DNA of 64,000 nucleotides. Origin: Pirellulales bacterium (lineage in GTDB: Bacteria; Planctomycetota; Planctomycetia; Pirellulales; JACPPG01). Below the pieces are notes generated by a model. It saw only the letters and a list, made by a program, of their open reading frames with translations, was not told the origin of the DNA and did not search any database. The stretch is taken from assembly GCA_036490175.1 (NCBI GenBank), contig DASXEJ010000008.1, positions 57,879 to 121,878 on the forward strand. The letters are read 5' to 3'. A program made the position numbers and the translations under genes. Positions 20,265 through 28,689 of this stretch are shown in pieces (within the stretch, counting starts at the first letter, position 1; every line of letters starts with the position of its first letter).

Positions 20265-21278
20265 TTAGGAGGTGACAACCGGTTGGACCGAGATATCCGT
20301 GGCCTGATGATCGGCCGGGGATGGTCCGGCCTCTTGACTCAGATGCTTTCTGGTCACGCGGCGGCGTTCCAGGATCATGCGCCGCAGCATGCGCGGAGCA
20401 AGAACACTCGATAGCAGCAGCGCATGGCTCGCGGCAGACGACGGCGACTTGCGCACGGCCCGAGCAAAAAAGTGGCGTGCCACGCCTACGTGACCCAGTG
20501 CCGCTCGCTTGGCACCGTGAGAACGATAGACACGCGACTGCTCCTGCCGGCTGAGTTGGCCAAAGGCGGGCATGGCAAAGAACCGCGATTGCACCTCCAA
20601 CTCGCATTCCTGCATCCGCTGGGGTTGGGCAGTAATCGTATTGGTATCGTGGATGCGGTAGCAGGCGACGGGCCTCTCCACGTAGCGAAAATGACTGCCC
20701 GCTGCCACCCGACGCCACAGGTCATAATCTTCGGCCTGGCTCAACCGTTCGTCGAAGCGATGCTCGCCTAGCGCCGTGCGCCGTATCATGGCGGGCATGA
20801 GGATGAAGCACCGCAGCGCAAGCTCTGCGAAAATGAATCCCGACGGGCGGGGGCCTGGCATGTAGTCCCTGTGTACCCCTACGCGCTGCCCTGCGGCGTT
20901 GATGATATACATGTCGCCATAGACGACGTCGACTTCGGGCGTCATCTCGAGAATCCGAGCGCGGCGCTCCAGACTATCTGCGGTAAGCAGGTCGTCCGAA
21001 TCCAAAAAGACAATGAGATCGCCGCGGGCCGCACACAGCCCGGCATTGCGAGCCGCCGAGCGACCGCGGTTCGGCTGCGCGATGATCCTGACGGACGCCC
21101 TAAACCGTTTCAGTGCAGAGAGCGTATCATCGGTCGAGCCGTCGTCGACGACGATAATCTCGTCCGGCACGCGCGTCTGGAGCAATGCGCTTTCGATGGC
21201 GTCGACAACCAATTCGGCGCGGTTGTACGTAGGAATAACAACGCTGATCGTTTGTCGTGACGTGCTGCTGGCGCTCAT
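20265..21278 (-). CDS. Glycosyltransferase family 2
   Basis: A 337-residue inverting glycosyltransferase with a GT-A fold. The N-terminus has SVVIPTYNRAELV, the nucleotide-binding IIVVDDGSTDDT (about 41-52) and the DxD-type metal site VFLDSDDLL (about 92-100). The C-terminal third contains short hydrophobic stretches but no clear membrane anchor. It starts four bases after the stop of the polymerase gene, so translation is probably coupled. It should add one sugar of the repeat unit. Confidence 0.9.
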   Translation of the reverse strand: MSASSTSRQTISVVIPTYNRAELVVDAIESALLQTRVPDEIIVVDDGSTDDTLSALKRFRASVRIIAQPNRGRSAARNAGLCAARGDLIVFLDSDDLLTADSLERRARILEMTPEVDVVYGDMYIINAAGQRVGVHRDYMPGPRPSGFIFAELALRCFILMPAMIRRTALGEHRFDERLSQAEDYDLWRRVAAGSHFRYVERPVACYRIHDTNTITAQPQRMQECELEVQSRFFAMPAFGQLSRQEQSRVYRSHGAKRAALGHVGVARHFFARAVRKSPSSAASHALLLSSVLAPRMLRRMILERRRVTRKHLSQEAGPSPADHQATDISVQPVVTS

Positions 21279-21282
21279 GGAA

Positions 21283-22683
21283 TTAGCTCTCCATCAACGC
21301 CGGTGTTAGATCGGTCACATCGCTGCCGAGAAACGACGGACGTTGCTCTGCGTCGACTTCCTCGTCGATATCGGACGGCCTCTCGCCTTCCTTTGCCGTC
21401 AGCAGGGCGATGGCGCACATGGCAAAGAAGGGCCGGGCTCCGGCAATGCCGAATGTCGTTTCCGTCAGCCCGCTAACGAGGGTACACGTCAGCAGCATGG
21501 CGATGAAGGCGTAGCCCTGACGCGGCGCCCGCGATTCGAACTGCAGCGAGCGTCCTAGCGCCACAAGGAATCCCAGCACACAGAACACGGCGCCGATGTA
21601 GCCGACGCTCAACGCCAGTTCGACATAAGACGAGTGCGCGCTAGAGATCGACCAGGTGAGCCGGTCGGATACTGCCCGAATATGGTCGGGGGTCCAAAAA
21701 GCGCCGTAGCCGTGTCCAATCCAGGGTCTTTCGGCAATGAAGGTGCCGAGCTCATCCCATAACGGGATGCGACCGGTCAAAGAGGCGACGTCGCTGTCCG
21801 CCCGCCCGATGGCCGTGGTATTTTCCAGCAGGCTCATCAGCTTGCTCTGGAATACCAAACCCATTAGAGCCACCAGCCATGTGAAGGCTACGATGCGCAT
21901 GTAGCGGCGATGGGCCAGCGCCACGCTCAACCAGCCCGCGGTCAAGCAGAGAACTGTGACCGCTATGGCCGTCCGTGATCCGGTCAGGAGCAGAAAGATC
22001 GTGCCGACGCCAATGGCAGCGACGATCGCGGGTCGTTGGAACGGGCGCACCAGTGGCAGCAGGTAAACGGCGGCCATGATTAATATCGAGCACTGAACAC
22101 CCATCTCGTTGGGATGAAAAATTCCCGAAAAGCGATATTCACCGTCGGTAGGGTGGAAGTTTCCCAAAGACAGTTCCGCCAGCAAACCCACGCCGAGCCA
22201 GCTCAACGTGCAAGCCAGCGTAATCGCCACCATCTGCTTGGGAGTGACATGTCGGGCAAAAGCGACGGCGGCGAGCGCTTCGCACAGCATTACGGCAATA
22301 CGACGAACAGAGATGGACGGCTCGGTCGCCCATGCGACGCTCGCGCCGCACCATACGACGTAAGCGATGCAGAGGATCCCAAGCCATCCGCTAATGCGCA
22401 GGTTGGAGCGTTCCGACATCATCATGCCGACGATGCCAAGCAACCCCAGCAACAGGAACGAAGCTTGACGTGTCAGGTTGCCCGATACAGCCGCGGCCTC
22501 CATGTCGTCGACCGATGTGGCGTAGTGATCCTGAGCGGACACCATCCAGTTTTGCTGAATCGGCATGGCGTACACCCCCACAATCACCAGCGTCACCAGC
22601 GCCAGCAGAGCACGTCCCGAAATGGGCAGGGCGCGCGGTTGCGTCGACTGAGTAGAGGGGATCGTGAGGGCGATGGAATGCAT
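21283..22683 (-). CDS. O-antigen ligase/polymerase family protein (Wzy-like)
   Basis: A 466-residue polytopic protein with about eleven membrane helices and a large external loop. The loop contains the family hallmark RIPLWDELGTFIAERPWIGHGYGAF (about 310-335, shown here only in part by its key residues W, G and H-G-Y-G), followed by the conserved SAHSSYVELALSVGYIG. Proteins of this class polymerise lipid-linked repeat units or ligate them to an acceptor on the periplasmic face. With a flippase, a chain-length regulator and an exporter nearby, a Wzy-type polymerase is the best call. The hydrophilic, acidic tail of about 35 residues is unusual. Confidence 0.85.
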   Translation of the reverse strand: MHSIALTIPSTQSTQPRALPISGRALLALVTLVIVGVYAMPIQQNWMVSAQDHYATSVDDMEAAAVSGNLTRQASFLLLGLLGIVGMMMSERSNLRISGWLGILCIAYVVWCGASVAWATEPSISVRRIAVMLCEALAAVAFARHVTPKQMVAITLACTLSWLGVGLLAELSLGNFHPTDGEYRFSGIFHPNEMGVQCSILIMAAVYLLPLVRPFQRPAIVAAIGVGTIFLLLTGSRTAIAVTVLCLTAGWLSVALAHRRYMRIVAFTWLVALMGLVFQSKLMSLLENTTAIGRADSDVASLTGRIPLWDELGTFIAERPWIGHGYGAFWTPDHIRAVSDRLTWSISSAHSSYVELALSVGYIGAVFCVLGFLVALGRSLQFESRAPRQGYAFIAMLLTCTLVSGLTETTFGIAGARPFFAMCAIALLTAKEGERPSDIDEEVDAEQRPSFLGSDVTDLTPALMES

Positions 22684-22802
22684 GTGTTTTCCGCCTGTTG
22701 CGCCTTACCTAGATACCCGCCGTGCCAAGATATGCGCAGCGACCCGCGAATGGCTCTTTTGGGCTCGCATGACGTCGTTGATCGTGCATTTGTGTGAACA
22801 TG

Positions 22803-24158
22803 CTAAGCAACACGGGTTTGCAATCGAAAGCCGTTCATGGCTCGTAGCAGGATTGCGGTTCTTGCGGTGGCGGCCGTCGTGGTGCCTGCCAGCATGGCGA
22901 TCGCTGCGCCCAGCGCACCGTAGGGATGTACCAGCATCACGGCGCCGAGCAGTGTGACAATCAAGCCGCACAAATCGGGGATCAGATTCGCGCGCGGTAG
23001 ACCCAATGCCCAGAGACCGTTTCCGGTTGTCATTCCCACGCTTGTGGCAACGACACTCAGAGCCAGCGTGGCCAGCGTCGGTCCGCTGCCGCGAAACTGT
23101 TCTCCGTACACCAGCACGGCAATTTGATCTCCGGCAAAGAGCATCGCCAAAAACGACATTCCCAAAACCGCAATCAACATGAGCGCCGTGGTAATCAAGA
23201 CTCGGCGCAGTTCGTCGACCCCGCCGCGGGCAAAGGCATGTGCGGTCCGTGGGGTCAGAGCATTGGCCACGCCGAGAATGAATACATTGACGACGCCGAC
23301 GAGCGCGGCGCAAGCGCCGAGCAAGCCCGTGGCGGCCGTGCCATCCATCAACGTGACAATCCAGGCCATGATCAGCGGGGTTGTGTTGCCGACCAGAAAG
23401 CTCGGCAGCGCCCATTGTGCGAACGACCAGTTGTCGCGCCAGTCGCGCAGCACTCTGGCACGATTTACGCGCACATCGGGCAACTTGAGCAGAATCCAGC
23501 CGCAACAGGCTAGGGCACAAGCTGCGGCGATCACGCCAAAGATCGCGCCGATCGACAATAGTTTTAGCCGCGCCAAAAGCAGGATGCTGGTCAACTGAAC
23601 GACGGCGATCGCCCCGTCCAGCGCCATCGCCGAGGCGAACTGAAAGTGGGCGAAGGCAAATCGGCGGACCGCTTCACGCACGAGCAACAGCGGACCGACA
23701 AGCAGCAGCACCCACAAACCCGCCACGAAGTTCGACGCCCCGAGGGCCGAGAGGGTCGGAATCGCAACCAGCAGGAGTATCCAACTGATGCCGATGAACA
23801 TCAGGTGGTGCAGCCACACGCTGCCCGTGTATTCGGCCAGTGCCGGTCCTTGGTGACGGGCACGATAAATCGTGTATGGAGCGGTAATAACTTGTTCTTG
23901 AATTCCAGTCAGAATCAGCACCAATGACATCGTGAGATAGTACAGACCTAGCTGCTCGGTCGTGCAGGCGCGGGCGATGATGGCTGCGGTCAAAAAGCTG
24001 GTGCCGCTCACAATGGCTTGATCTGCGACGGACAGCACTCCCCGTTGGGAAGCCAGGTTCAGCGCTCCTCGCGTAGCTGCGCGCAATGATGGGGGCCAGC
24101 CAGTAAGTGCTGCCGCCACGTCCTGTCGCTCGATGGGTTCAACAACTTCTGAGCTCAT
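22803..24158 (-). CDS. Polysaccharide flippase (Wzx/MOP superfamily)
   Basis: The ATG at 24158 (MSSEVVEPIERQ) gives 451 residues; a longer frame would overlap the deacetylase gene. About twelve membrane helices are evident. The N-terminal part has SVADQAIVSGTSFLTAAIIAR, close to the DQ-x-x-x-S-x-x-x-F pattern of planctomycete and proteobacterial Wzx-like proteins. It should move lipid-linked repeat units across the inner membrane for the polymerase encoded next. Confidence 0.85.
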   Translation of the reverse strand: MSSEVVEPIERQDVAAALTGWPPSLRAATRGALNLASQRGVLSVADQAIVSGTSFLTAAIIARACTTEQLGLYYLTMSLVLILTGIQEQVITAPYTIYRARHQGPALAEYTGSVWLHHLMFIGISWILLLVAIPTLSALGASNFVAGLWVLLLVGPLLLVREAVRRFAFAHFQFASAMALDGAIAVVQLTSILLLARLKLLSIGAIFGVIAAACALACCGWILLKLPDVRVNRARVLRDWRDNWSFAQWALPSFLVGNTTPLIMAWIVTLMDGTAATGLLGACAALVGVVNVFILGVANALTPRTAHAFARGGVDELRRVLITTALMLIAVLGMSFLAMLFAGDQIAVLVYGEQFRGSGPTLATLALSVVATSVGMTTGNGLWALGLPRANLIPDLCGLIVTLLGAVMLVHPYGALGAAIAMLAGTTTAATARTAILLRAMNGFRLQTRVA

Positions 24159-24211
24159 GCTTCCCTTCAGTCTTCGTGCAGTCGCCGTACGGAACGGATT
24201 CGTCCGAACGC

Positions 24212-25153
24212 CTAACGCGACGCACACCCCGGTCCTGACGGCCGCGAAATCCTCCCCAAACTCGTCGACATCATGCCGGCAACCGGCACGCCGCGCATGG
24301 CAACCAGCGGTCGTGCAAGGGCGTGCAACGCGCGATCGACAGGCGTGTGCCAGCCCGAGAGCTTTGCCGTGATGGTGCTCAGCGTATCGTCGTTCTCGAC
24401 GCAAAAGCGGCCCCAGCACAGATGATCCAAACCGACGTGAACACGTTCATCGCATGTCGAGAGAACGCAGGCGCTTCCCTCCTGCCGTGCGGCCATGATC
24501 AGATCGAGACTGAGGTGCCCGAAGGGCGCAGCGAACGATGGATTGATAATTCCAAATCGCTGTCGCAGAGTATCGAGCGAGATTCTCAAGTCCTGACGGA
24601 AATCATCGACCCGGCCTAAGAACGATTGATGCGTATGCGTGTGTGTGCCAAAGTCAATCAGCTCGTCGGCGTGCATTTCGTGGCATTCGGCGGTCGATAG
24701 CGGCAGCCAGGAAGAAGGAGGCACATGGGACGAGCCGGCATCGCTCCAGTCATCGAAAGGAAATCGTTCCTGCGTATCGAGAAACGCTGTCGCCAGAAAA
24801 ACCGTAGCCGGCGTGCGCAGTTCCTTGAGAATGGGCCACGCTTCGGAATAGTTGTTCCGATAACCATCATCAAATGTCACGACAAAGACGTTGGCCGGTA
24901 TAGGGCGAGAATCTCGTTGGTAGGCGAGCACCTTGCGTAACGACCAGGCCTCGTAACCGGCCGACAACAGAGACAGCAGTTGATTGCGCAGCCGCTCCGG
25001 AGTGACGTTCCATGTGGGAGCGGTCGCTCCCAGCGGATGATCCGCGATGCGGTGATACATGAGGATCCCGAAGGCCTCGCCCGGGCGCGGGCCAAGCATC
25101 GTGTGCAGCAGGCGGGCGCTGCGACGAGCGACCCACGTACGAGCCTTGTGCAT
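24212..25153 (-). CDS. Polysaccharide deacetylase (NodB domain, carbohydrate esterase 4)
   Basis: The ATG at 25153 follows a strong GAGGAG and gives 313 residues. NodB-type motifs are present: the start of the domain FGILMYHRIADHP, the metal and base motif TFDDGYRNN (about 92), and GTHTHTHQSF (about 165) with the two metal-binding His. A loop insert (FPFDDWSDAGSS) lies between the first two motifs. It probably removes acetyl groups from the polysaccharide made by this operon, or from its lipid-linked precursor; no signal peptide is obvious, so a cytoplasmic role is possible. Confidence 0.88.
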   Translation of the reverse strand: MHKARTWVARRSARLLHTMLGPRPGEAFGILMYHRIADHPLGATAPTWNVTPERLRNQLLSLLSAGYEAWSLRKVLAYQRDSRPIPANVFVVTFDDGYRNNYSEAWPILKELRTPATVFLATAFLDTQERFPFDDWSDAGSSHVPPSSWLPLSTAECHEMHADELIDFGTHTHTHQSFLGRVDDFRQDLRISLDTLRQRFGIINPSFAAPFGHLSLDLIMAARQEGSACVLSTCDERVHVGLDHLCWGRFCVENDDTLSTITAKLSGWHTPVDRALHALARPLVAMRGVPVAGMMSTSLGRISRPSGPGCASR

Positions 25154-25192
25154 TACACTCCTCACGCCTATCCTCCAACGCCGCAAAGATGT

Positions 25193-26287
25193 CTAGCAAG
25201 CACCGCGACTTAAAACCACGGCGGGCACGGTCTGCGCGATCAATTTCAAGTCGTTCACCAAGGATCGCGATTGGATGTATTGAACATCCATCCGCACCCA
25301 CTCGGCGAAGGATACGGCCGAGCGCCCACGGATTTGCCAGATGCACGTCAATCCGGGTGTCACATCGAGACGCCGCCGCTGCCATGCTTCGCAACGATTC
25401 GACTCGTCACAGGGAAGCGGTCGCGGACCGACGAGCGACATATCTCCCTTGAGCACATTGAACAGTTGCGGCAGCTCATCAATGCTTGTCTTGCGCAGGA
25501 ACCTGCCCAATCGCGTGACCCGCGGATCGTTGGCCATCTTGAAAGCGGGGCCATCCTGTTCGCTGAATCGTCTCAGCCCGGACTTCTGTCGTTCGGCATC
25601 GACACACATCGTACGGAATTTGTAGATCGTGAACGGTCTGCCACCCATCGCGTGTCGTTGCTGACTGAAAAAGATTGGGCCGCGCGAGGTGACCTTGATC
25701 AATACGGCGGCCAGCAACAATAGCGGCGCCGCCAAGGTCAGGCCGGCGAACGAGCCAGCCACGTCGACCACACGCTTCCACAGCGGCAGCGGTTGCACGA
25801 AGAACATATTCAGCGGACGTGCAGGCCGTTCATCGACGGTCGAGTCTTTGTGTCCGGCGGCGTCCGAGTGACCGGATCCTTGCCCGGCCGAGTACGTGTA
25901 TACGTCGCACTTGGGCAACTGGACGATTTCGGGTAGCAAATCGAAGATATCGTCGCACAACTTCCAGGCGCCGGCGGCCGAGGTCTCGGGCAGCACGATG
26001 CCGACGCACCGCGGCTCCAACAAGCCGGCTTCGTCCAGCACGCGCAAACGAGCCGCCAGCACTTGTGCGAATGCTGCTAATTGCGCTTCGTCAGACGTAT
26101 GCGCGAATGTGAAGGTTAATAAAGAGAACTCGGCACGACCGCGCTCGGCGCGCATCCGCTCGCGTTCGAGGATTGCATTCATACGCTCGACCGAGTGCAG
26201 GACCGCGCGGGCGGACGAGCGTTTACGCGTAATGGCCCACGCCTTGAAGAGCGTGCGCACCCGTTTTCTGGAATGTACTGTTGCCAT
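25193..26287 (-). CDS. Initiating sugar-phosphate transferase with atypical soluble N-terminal domain
   Basis: A 364-residue protein. The C-terminal half is a polyprenyl-phosphate sugar-1-phosphate transferase of the WcaJ/PglC type: KRVVDVAGSFAG and one membrane segment (about 168-195), then YKFRTM, RKTSIDELPQLFNVLKGDMS and VGPRPLP, ending in the conserved LVNDLKLI region. It should start repeat-unit synthesis by loading the first sugar phosphate onto the lipid carrier. Unlike WcaJ it lacks the four-helix N-terminal bundle. Instead, residues 30-140 look soluble and carry an ERERMRAERGRAEFSLL helix-strand pattern that resembles a degenerate nucleotide-cyclase (GGDEF-like) fold. That likeness is my inference. 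Confidence 0.9.
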   Translation of the reverse strand: MATVHSRKRVRTLFKAWAITRKRSSARAVLHSVERMNAILERERMRAERGRAEFSLLTFTFAHTSDEAQLAAFAQVLAARLRVLDEAGLLEPRCVGIVLPETSAAGAWKLCDDIFDLLPEIVQLPKCDVYTYSAGQGSGHSDAAGHKDSTVDERPARPLNMFFVQPLPLWKRVVDVAGSFAGLTLAAPLLLLAAVLIKVTSRGPIFFSQQRHAMGGRPFTIYKFRTMCVDAERQKSGLRRFSEQDGPAFKMANDPRVTRLGRFLRKTSIDELPQLFNVLKGDMSLVGPRPLPCDESNRCEAWQRRRLDVTPGLTCIWQIRGRSAVSFAEWVRMDVQYIQSRSLVNDLKLIAQTVPAVVLSRGAC

Positions 26288-26299
26288 CGACGCTTTCCC

Positions 26300-26989
26300 T
26301 CACAGTCTCTTGTACAGCCAGTGCGGAATGTGCTCCTTGCGCTTGTTGAGGATGACCCCCAACACTTTGGCCCGCGCGTAGGCCAGACGGCGGAGCGCTC
26401 GTGTCGCTGCTTCGCAACGCGTGTGTTCCGCTTCGACGACGAACAGCACGCCCGACAAGGAGCTAGCGGTTGCCAGGCAGCCGTTGGCCTCGGACGCGGG
26501 GGGCAAATCGACAACTACCAGATCAAACTCGGTCGAGTACGCGTCGAGCAATTCGCGAACGTCGCTGAAATCGACATCCGGCGAGCGAAAGCCGTGCGTG
26601 GCGCTCGGTGCGAGCAAGGACAGATTGGCAATCGACGTCGCCTTCGGGCAATCACTGGGTGGTGCAGCTCCGGAAAGGGCGTCGTATAACCCCAGATTGC
26701 CGGCCATGCCGAAAATGCCCGCTTGCGCGGGATTGGCGACATTCAGATCGACAAGCAGCACGGGGCCGTCGCCAACCTCGGCGGCACCGATGGCCAGATT
26801 GGCAGCCATGGCGCTGACGCCGGTACCGCGCGAGCAACTTGTCACGCCCACCGTTTTAAGAACATTGCCCGACGATTCGCCCACGGCACGTAGCCGTTGC
26901 GCGAGTGCGCGAAAGGGTTCCGTTGTCGAGGTCCCGGACACGCCACGTGGAATAGGGGCGTGCGTGAGTGCTTTGGAAAGTGTGATCAT
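26300..26989 (-). CDS. CpsD/CapB-like ATPase with a non-canonical P-loop
   Basis: The ATG at 26989 has a GAGGA six bases upstream, lying inside the end of the Wzz-like gene; a TTG four codons earlier is less likely. The 229-residue protein has the fold pattern of bacterial tyrosine-kinase ATPase domains: TEPFRALAQRL, a Walker A region, VLLVDLN (A' position), FDLVVVDLPP (Walker B) and a late VLGVILNKRK. The Walker A reads SCSRGTGVSAMAAN, so Val replaces the invariant Lys, and the A' motif has Asn for its second Asp. It also lacks a tyrosine-rich tail. It is more likely a regulatory partner of the chain-length protein than an active kinase. Confidence 0.82.
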   Translation of the reverse strand: MITLSKALTHAPIPRGVSGTSTTEPFRALAQRLRAVGESSGNVLKTVGVTSCSRGTGVSAMAANLAIGAAEVGDGPVLLVDLNVANPAQAGIFGMAGNLGLYDALSGAAPPSDCPKATSIANLSLLAPSATHGFRSPDVDFSDVRELLDAYSTEFDLVVVDLPPASEANGCLATASSLSGVLFVVEAEHTRCEAATRALRRLAYARAKVLGVILNKRKEHIPHWLYKRL

Positions 26990-26997
26990 GGTAGTCC

Positions 26998-28545
26998 TCA
27001 ATTCCGCACAAAGATGTGCCGCGTGCCGCGTGGGACAGAAAGTAATACGGGGACGCCGAGTAGGTCTTCGATTTGCTCAGGAGTCTTGGTCGATCGATCA
27101 AAGTACTCAGCCACTACGGCGGCCATGACGGCGGCCAGGCCGGCCAGAATAAACCCGAGTGCCAGCGTCAGGCCGACGCGAGGGCTGGTCGGCTTGGCAG
27201 TGAACGTCGCCGGCTGAAGCACGTTGACATTCGAGATCTGGTTCGATTCCAGGGCCTGGTCGATGCGGGCCTGCTCGCGATTGTTGACGTAGTTGCGATA
27301 GCTGGAATCCAGTAGCTCGGTGCGGCGCACCAGTTCAGTGATGTGAAATTCACTGTCATTCAGCTTGCGAATCTTGCTGGTGACCTCGGCGTACTGCTGG
27401 GTCAGGGCCTCGGATTCGGCCCGTAGCGAGGCCGCTAACGATTGCTGAGTTAGCAGCGTGACTTCCAGTTCCTTGAACGTGGGGTTCGTCTTGCTCGTTG
27501 CCTGGACGCGCCCCGCATCTTGCTCTGCGAGAATGGCTTGCACTTCCTTGACCTGCCGGCGCAAAGCCTTGACCTTGGGGTGGGCTTCGGTGCCACGAGA
27601 CGAGGCGTCTTTCTCGGCGATCTGCAATTTGTAGAGTTCGTGCCGCATGAAGTCGGCGGCCACGTTCGGCAATCCTTCTGTCTCTTCGGCGAGCTGCCGG
27701 TCAGGCACGCTTTCCAGGCTCTGCTGCAAAGTTGCGATCTTGGCGTCGGCGGCGCTCAGCGAGCGTTGCGTTTCCAGCATGTGGGCCTCGATCGAATCGT
27801 TTTGCGCTTGCAGATTGCCGCGTTGGCCGTCGATCGTGACCAGCCCCGTCTCATTCTTGGCCTGACGAAGCTGTTCGGTCGCTTCCTCGAGCTGCCCACG
27901 CAGCAGCTGGGATTGGTCGACGAAGAACTCGTAGGAACCCGAAGTGCGGTTGGCCTTGGCGTGCCGGGCGAGGTAGGCGTCGAGGAAGGTCGCCAAGATG
28001 CGTTGTGCCTGCTCGGGCTGTTTGGCCTTGCACTGCACGACGATCACATTGGATTTTCTTGGGACGCTGGGAAGGATCGTCTTTTTCAGTCGTTGGACGG
28101 CGTACTCCTCGCTGCTGATGTTGCCTTGCTGAAAGATCACATCCTTCAGGAAGTTCAGCGGCGTTTGGAGCATCAGCGACCACCCGGGTTCTCCGGCCGG
28201 CTTGCTCCCCAGGATATAGTCCGCGCCCAGTTCCTTTACGACGTCCTCCAGCAGGATCTGGCTGCGGAGGATTTCTACCTCCGAATTGATCTCGCTTTCG
28301 CGGGACTCATTCATCGAGACGGTGGGGCCCACGGTGGCCGTGGGATCCAGGGCGACACTCTCCTTGCCGAGGCGGACGAAGACGCGTGCGTCTGACGAGT
28401 AGGTTCTGGGCAAGAAGATCAGTCCGGCAATGACCAGGCCGAACGTCGTGCAGAACAGCAGAATCATCTTCCGCCGATGTCGGAACAGCGGGCGGCAAAT
28501 GTCACGCGCGGTGGATGTCGCATGATTTGGAGTGCGGGTAACCAT
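26998..28545 (-). CDS. Polysaccharide co-polymerase / chain-length determinant (Wzz/GumC type)
   Basis: The ATG at 28545 follows GAGGTC at good spacing and yields 515 residues. There is one membrane helix near the N-terminus (about 25-45) and a second near the C-terminus (about 452-475), with a long periplasmic coiled-coil region between them. The region before the second helix is Pro-containing (FTAKPTSPRVGL), as in Wzz proteins. There is no fused kinase domain; the separate CpsD-like ATPase eight bases downstream takes that place. It should set chain length and link polymerisation to export through the OPX protein. Confidence 0.88.
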   Translation of the reverse strand: MVTRTPNHATSTARDICRPLFRHRRKMILLFCTTFGLVIAGLIFLPRTYSSDARVFVRLGKESVALDPTATVGPTVSMNESRESEINSEVEILRSQILLEDVVKELGADYILGSKPAGEPGWSLMLQTPLNFLKDVIFQQGNISSEEYAVQRLKKTILPSVPRKSNVIVVQCKAKQPEQAQRILATFLDAYLARHAKANRTSGSYEFFVDQSQLLRGQLEEATEQLRQAKNETGLVTIDGQRGNLQAQNDSIEAHMLETQRSLSAADAKIATLQQSLESVPDRQLAEETEGLPNVAADFMRHELYKLQIAEKDASSRGTEAHPKVKALRRQVKEVQAILAEQDAGRVQATSKTNPTFKELEVTLLTQQSLAASLRAESEALTQQYAEVTSKIRKLNDSEFHITELVRRTELLDSSYRNYVNNREQARIDQALESNQISNVNVLQPATFTAKPTSPRVGLTLALGFILAGLAAVMAAVVAEYFDRSTKTPEQIEDLLGVPVLLSVPRGTRHIFVRN

Positions 28546-28689
28546 GCTTGACCTCATTGTGTTGCAGTGCGTGGGACCAGGGACTTTTATTTGACCGCGT
28601 CGTTGCGATGTGGCAACGGTCACTGTGTGGGAGCTTGATAGTTACTGTGGAGAACGCTTGCGTAGATAATGTTGGTCGCCCGACTGGTG

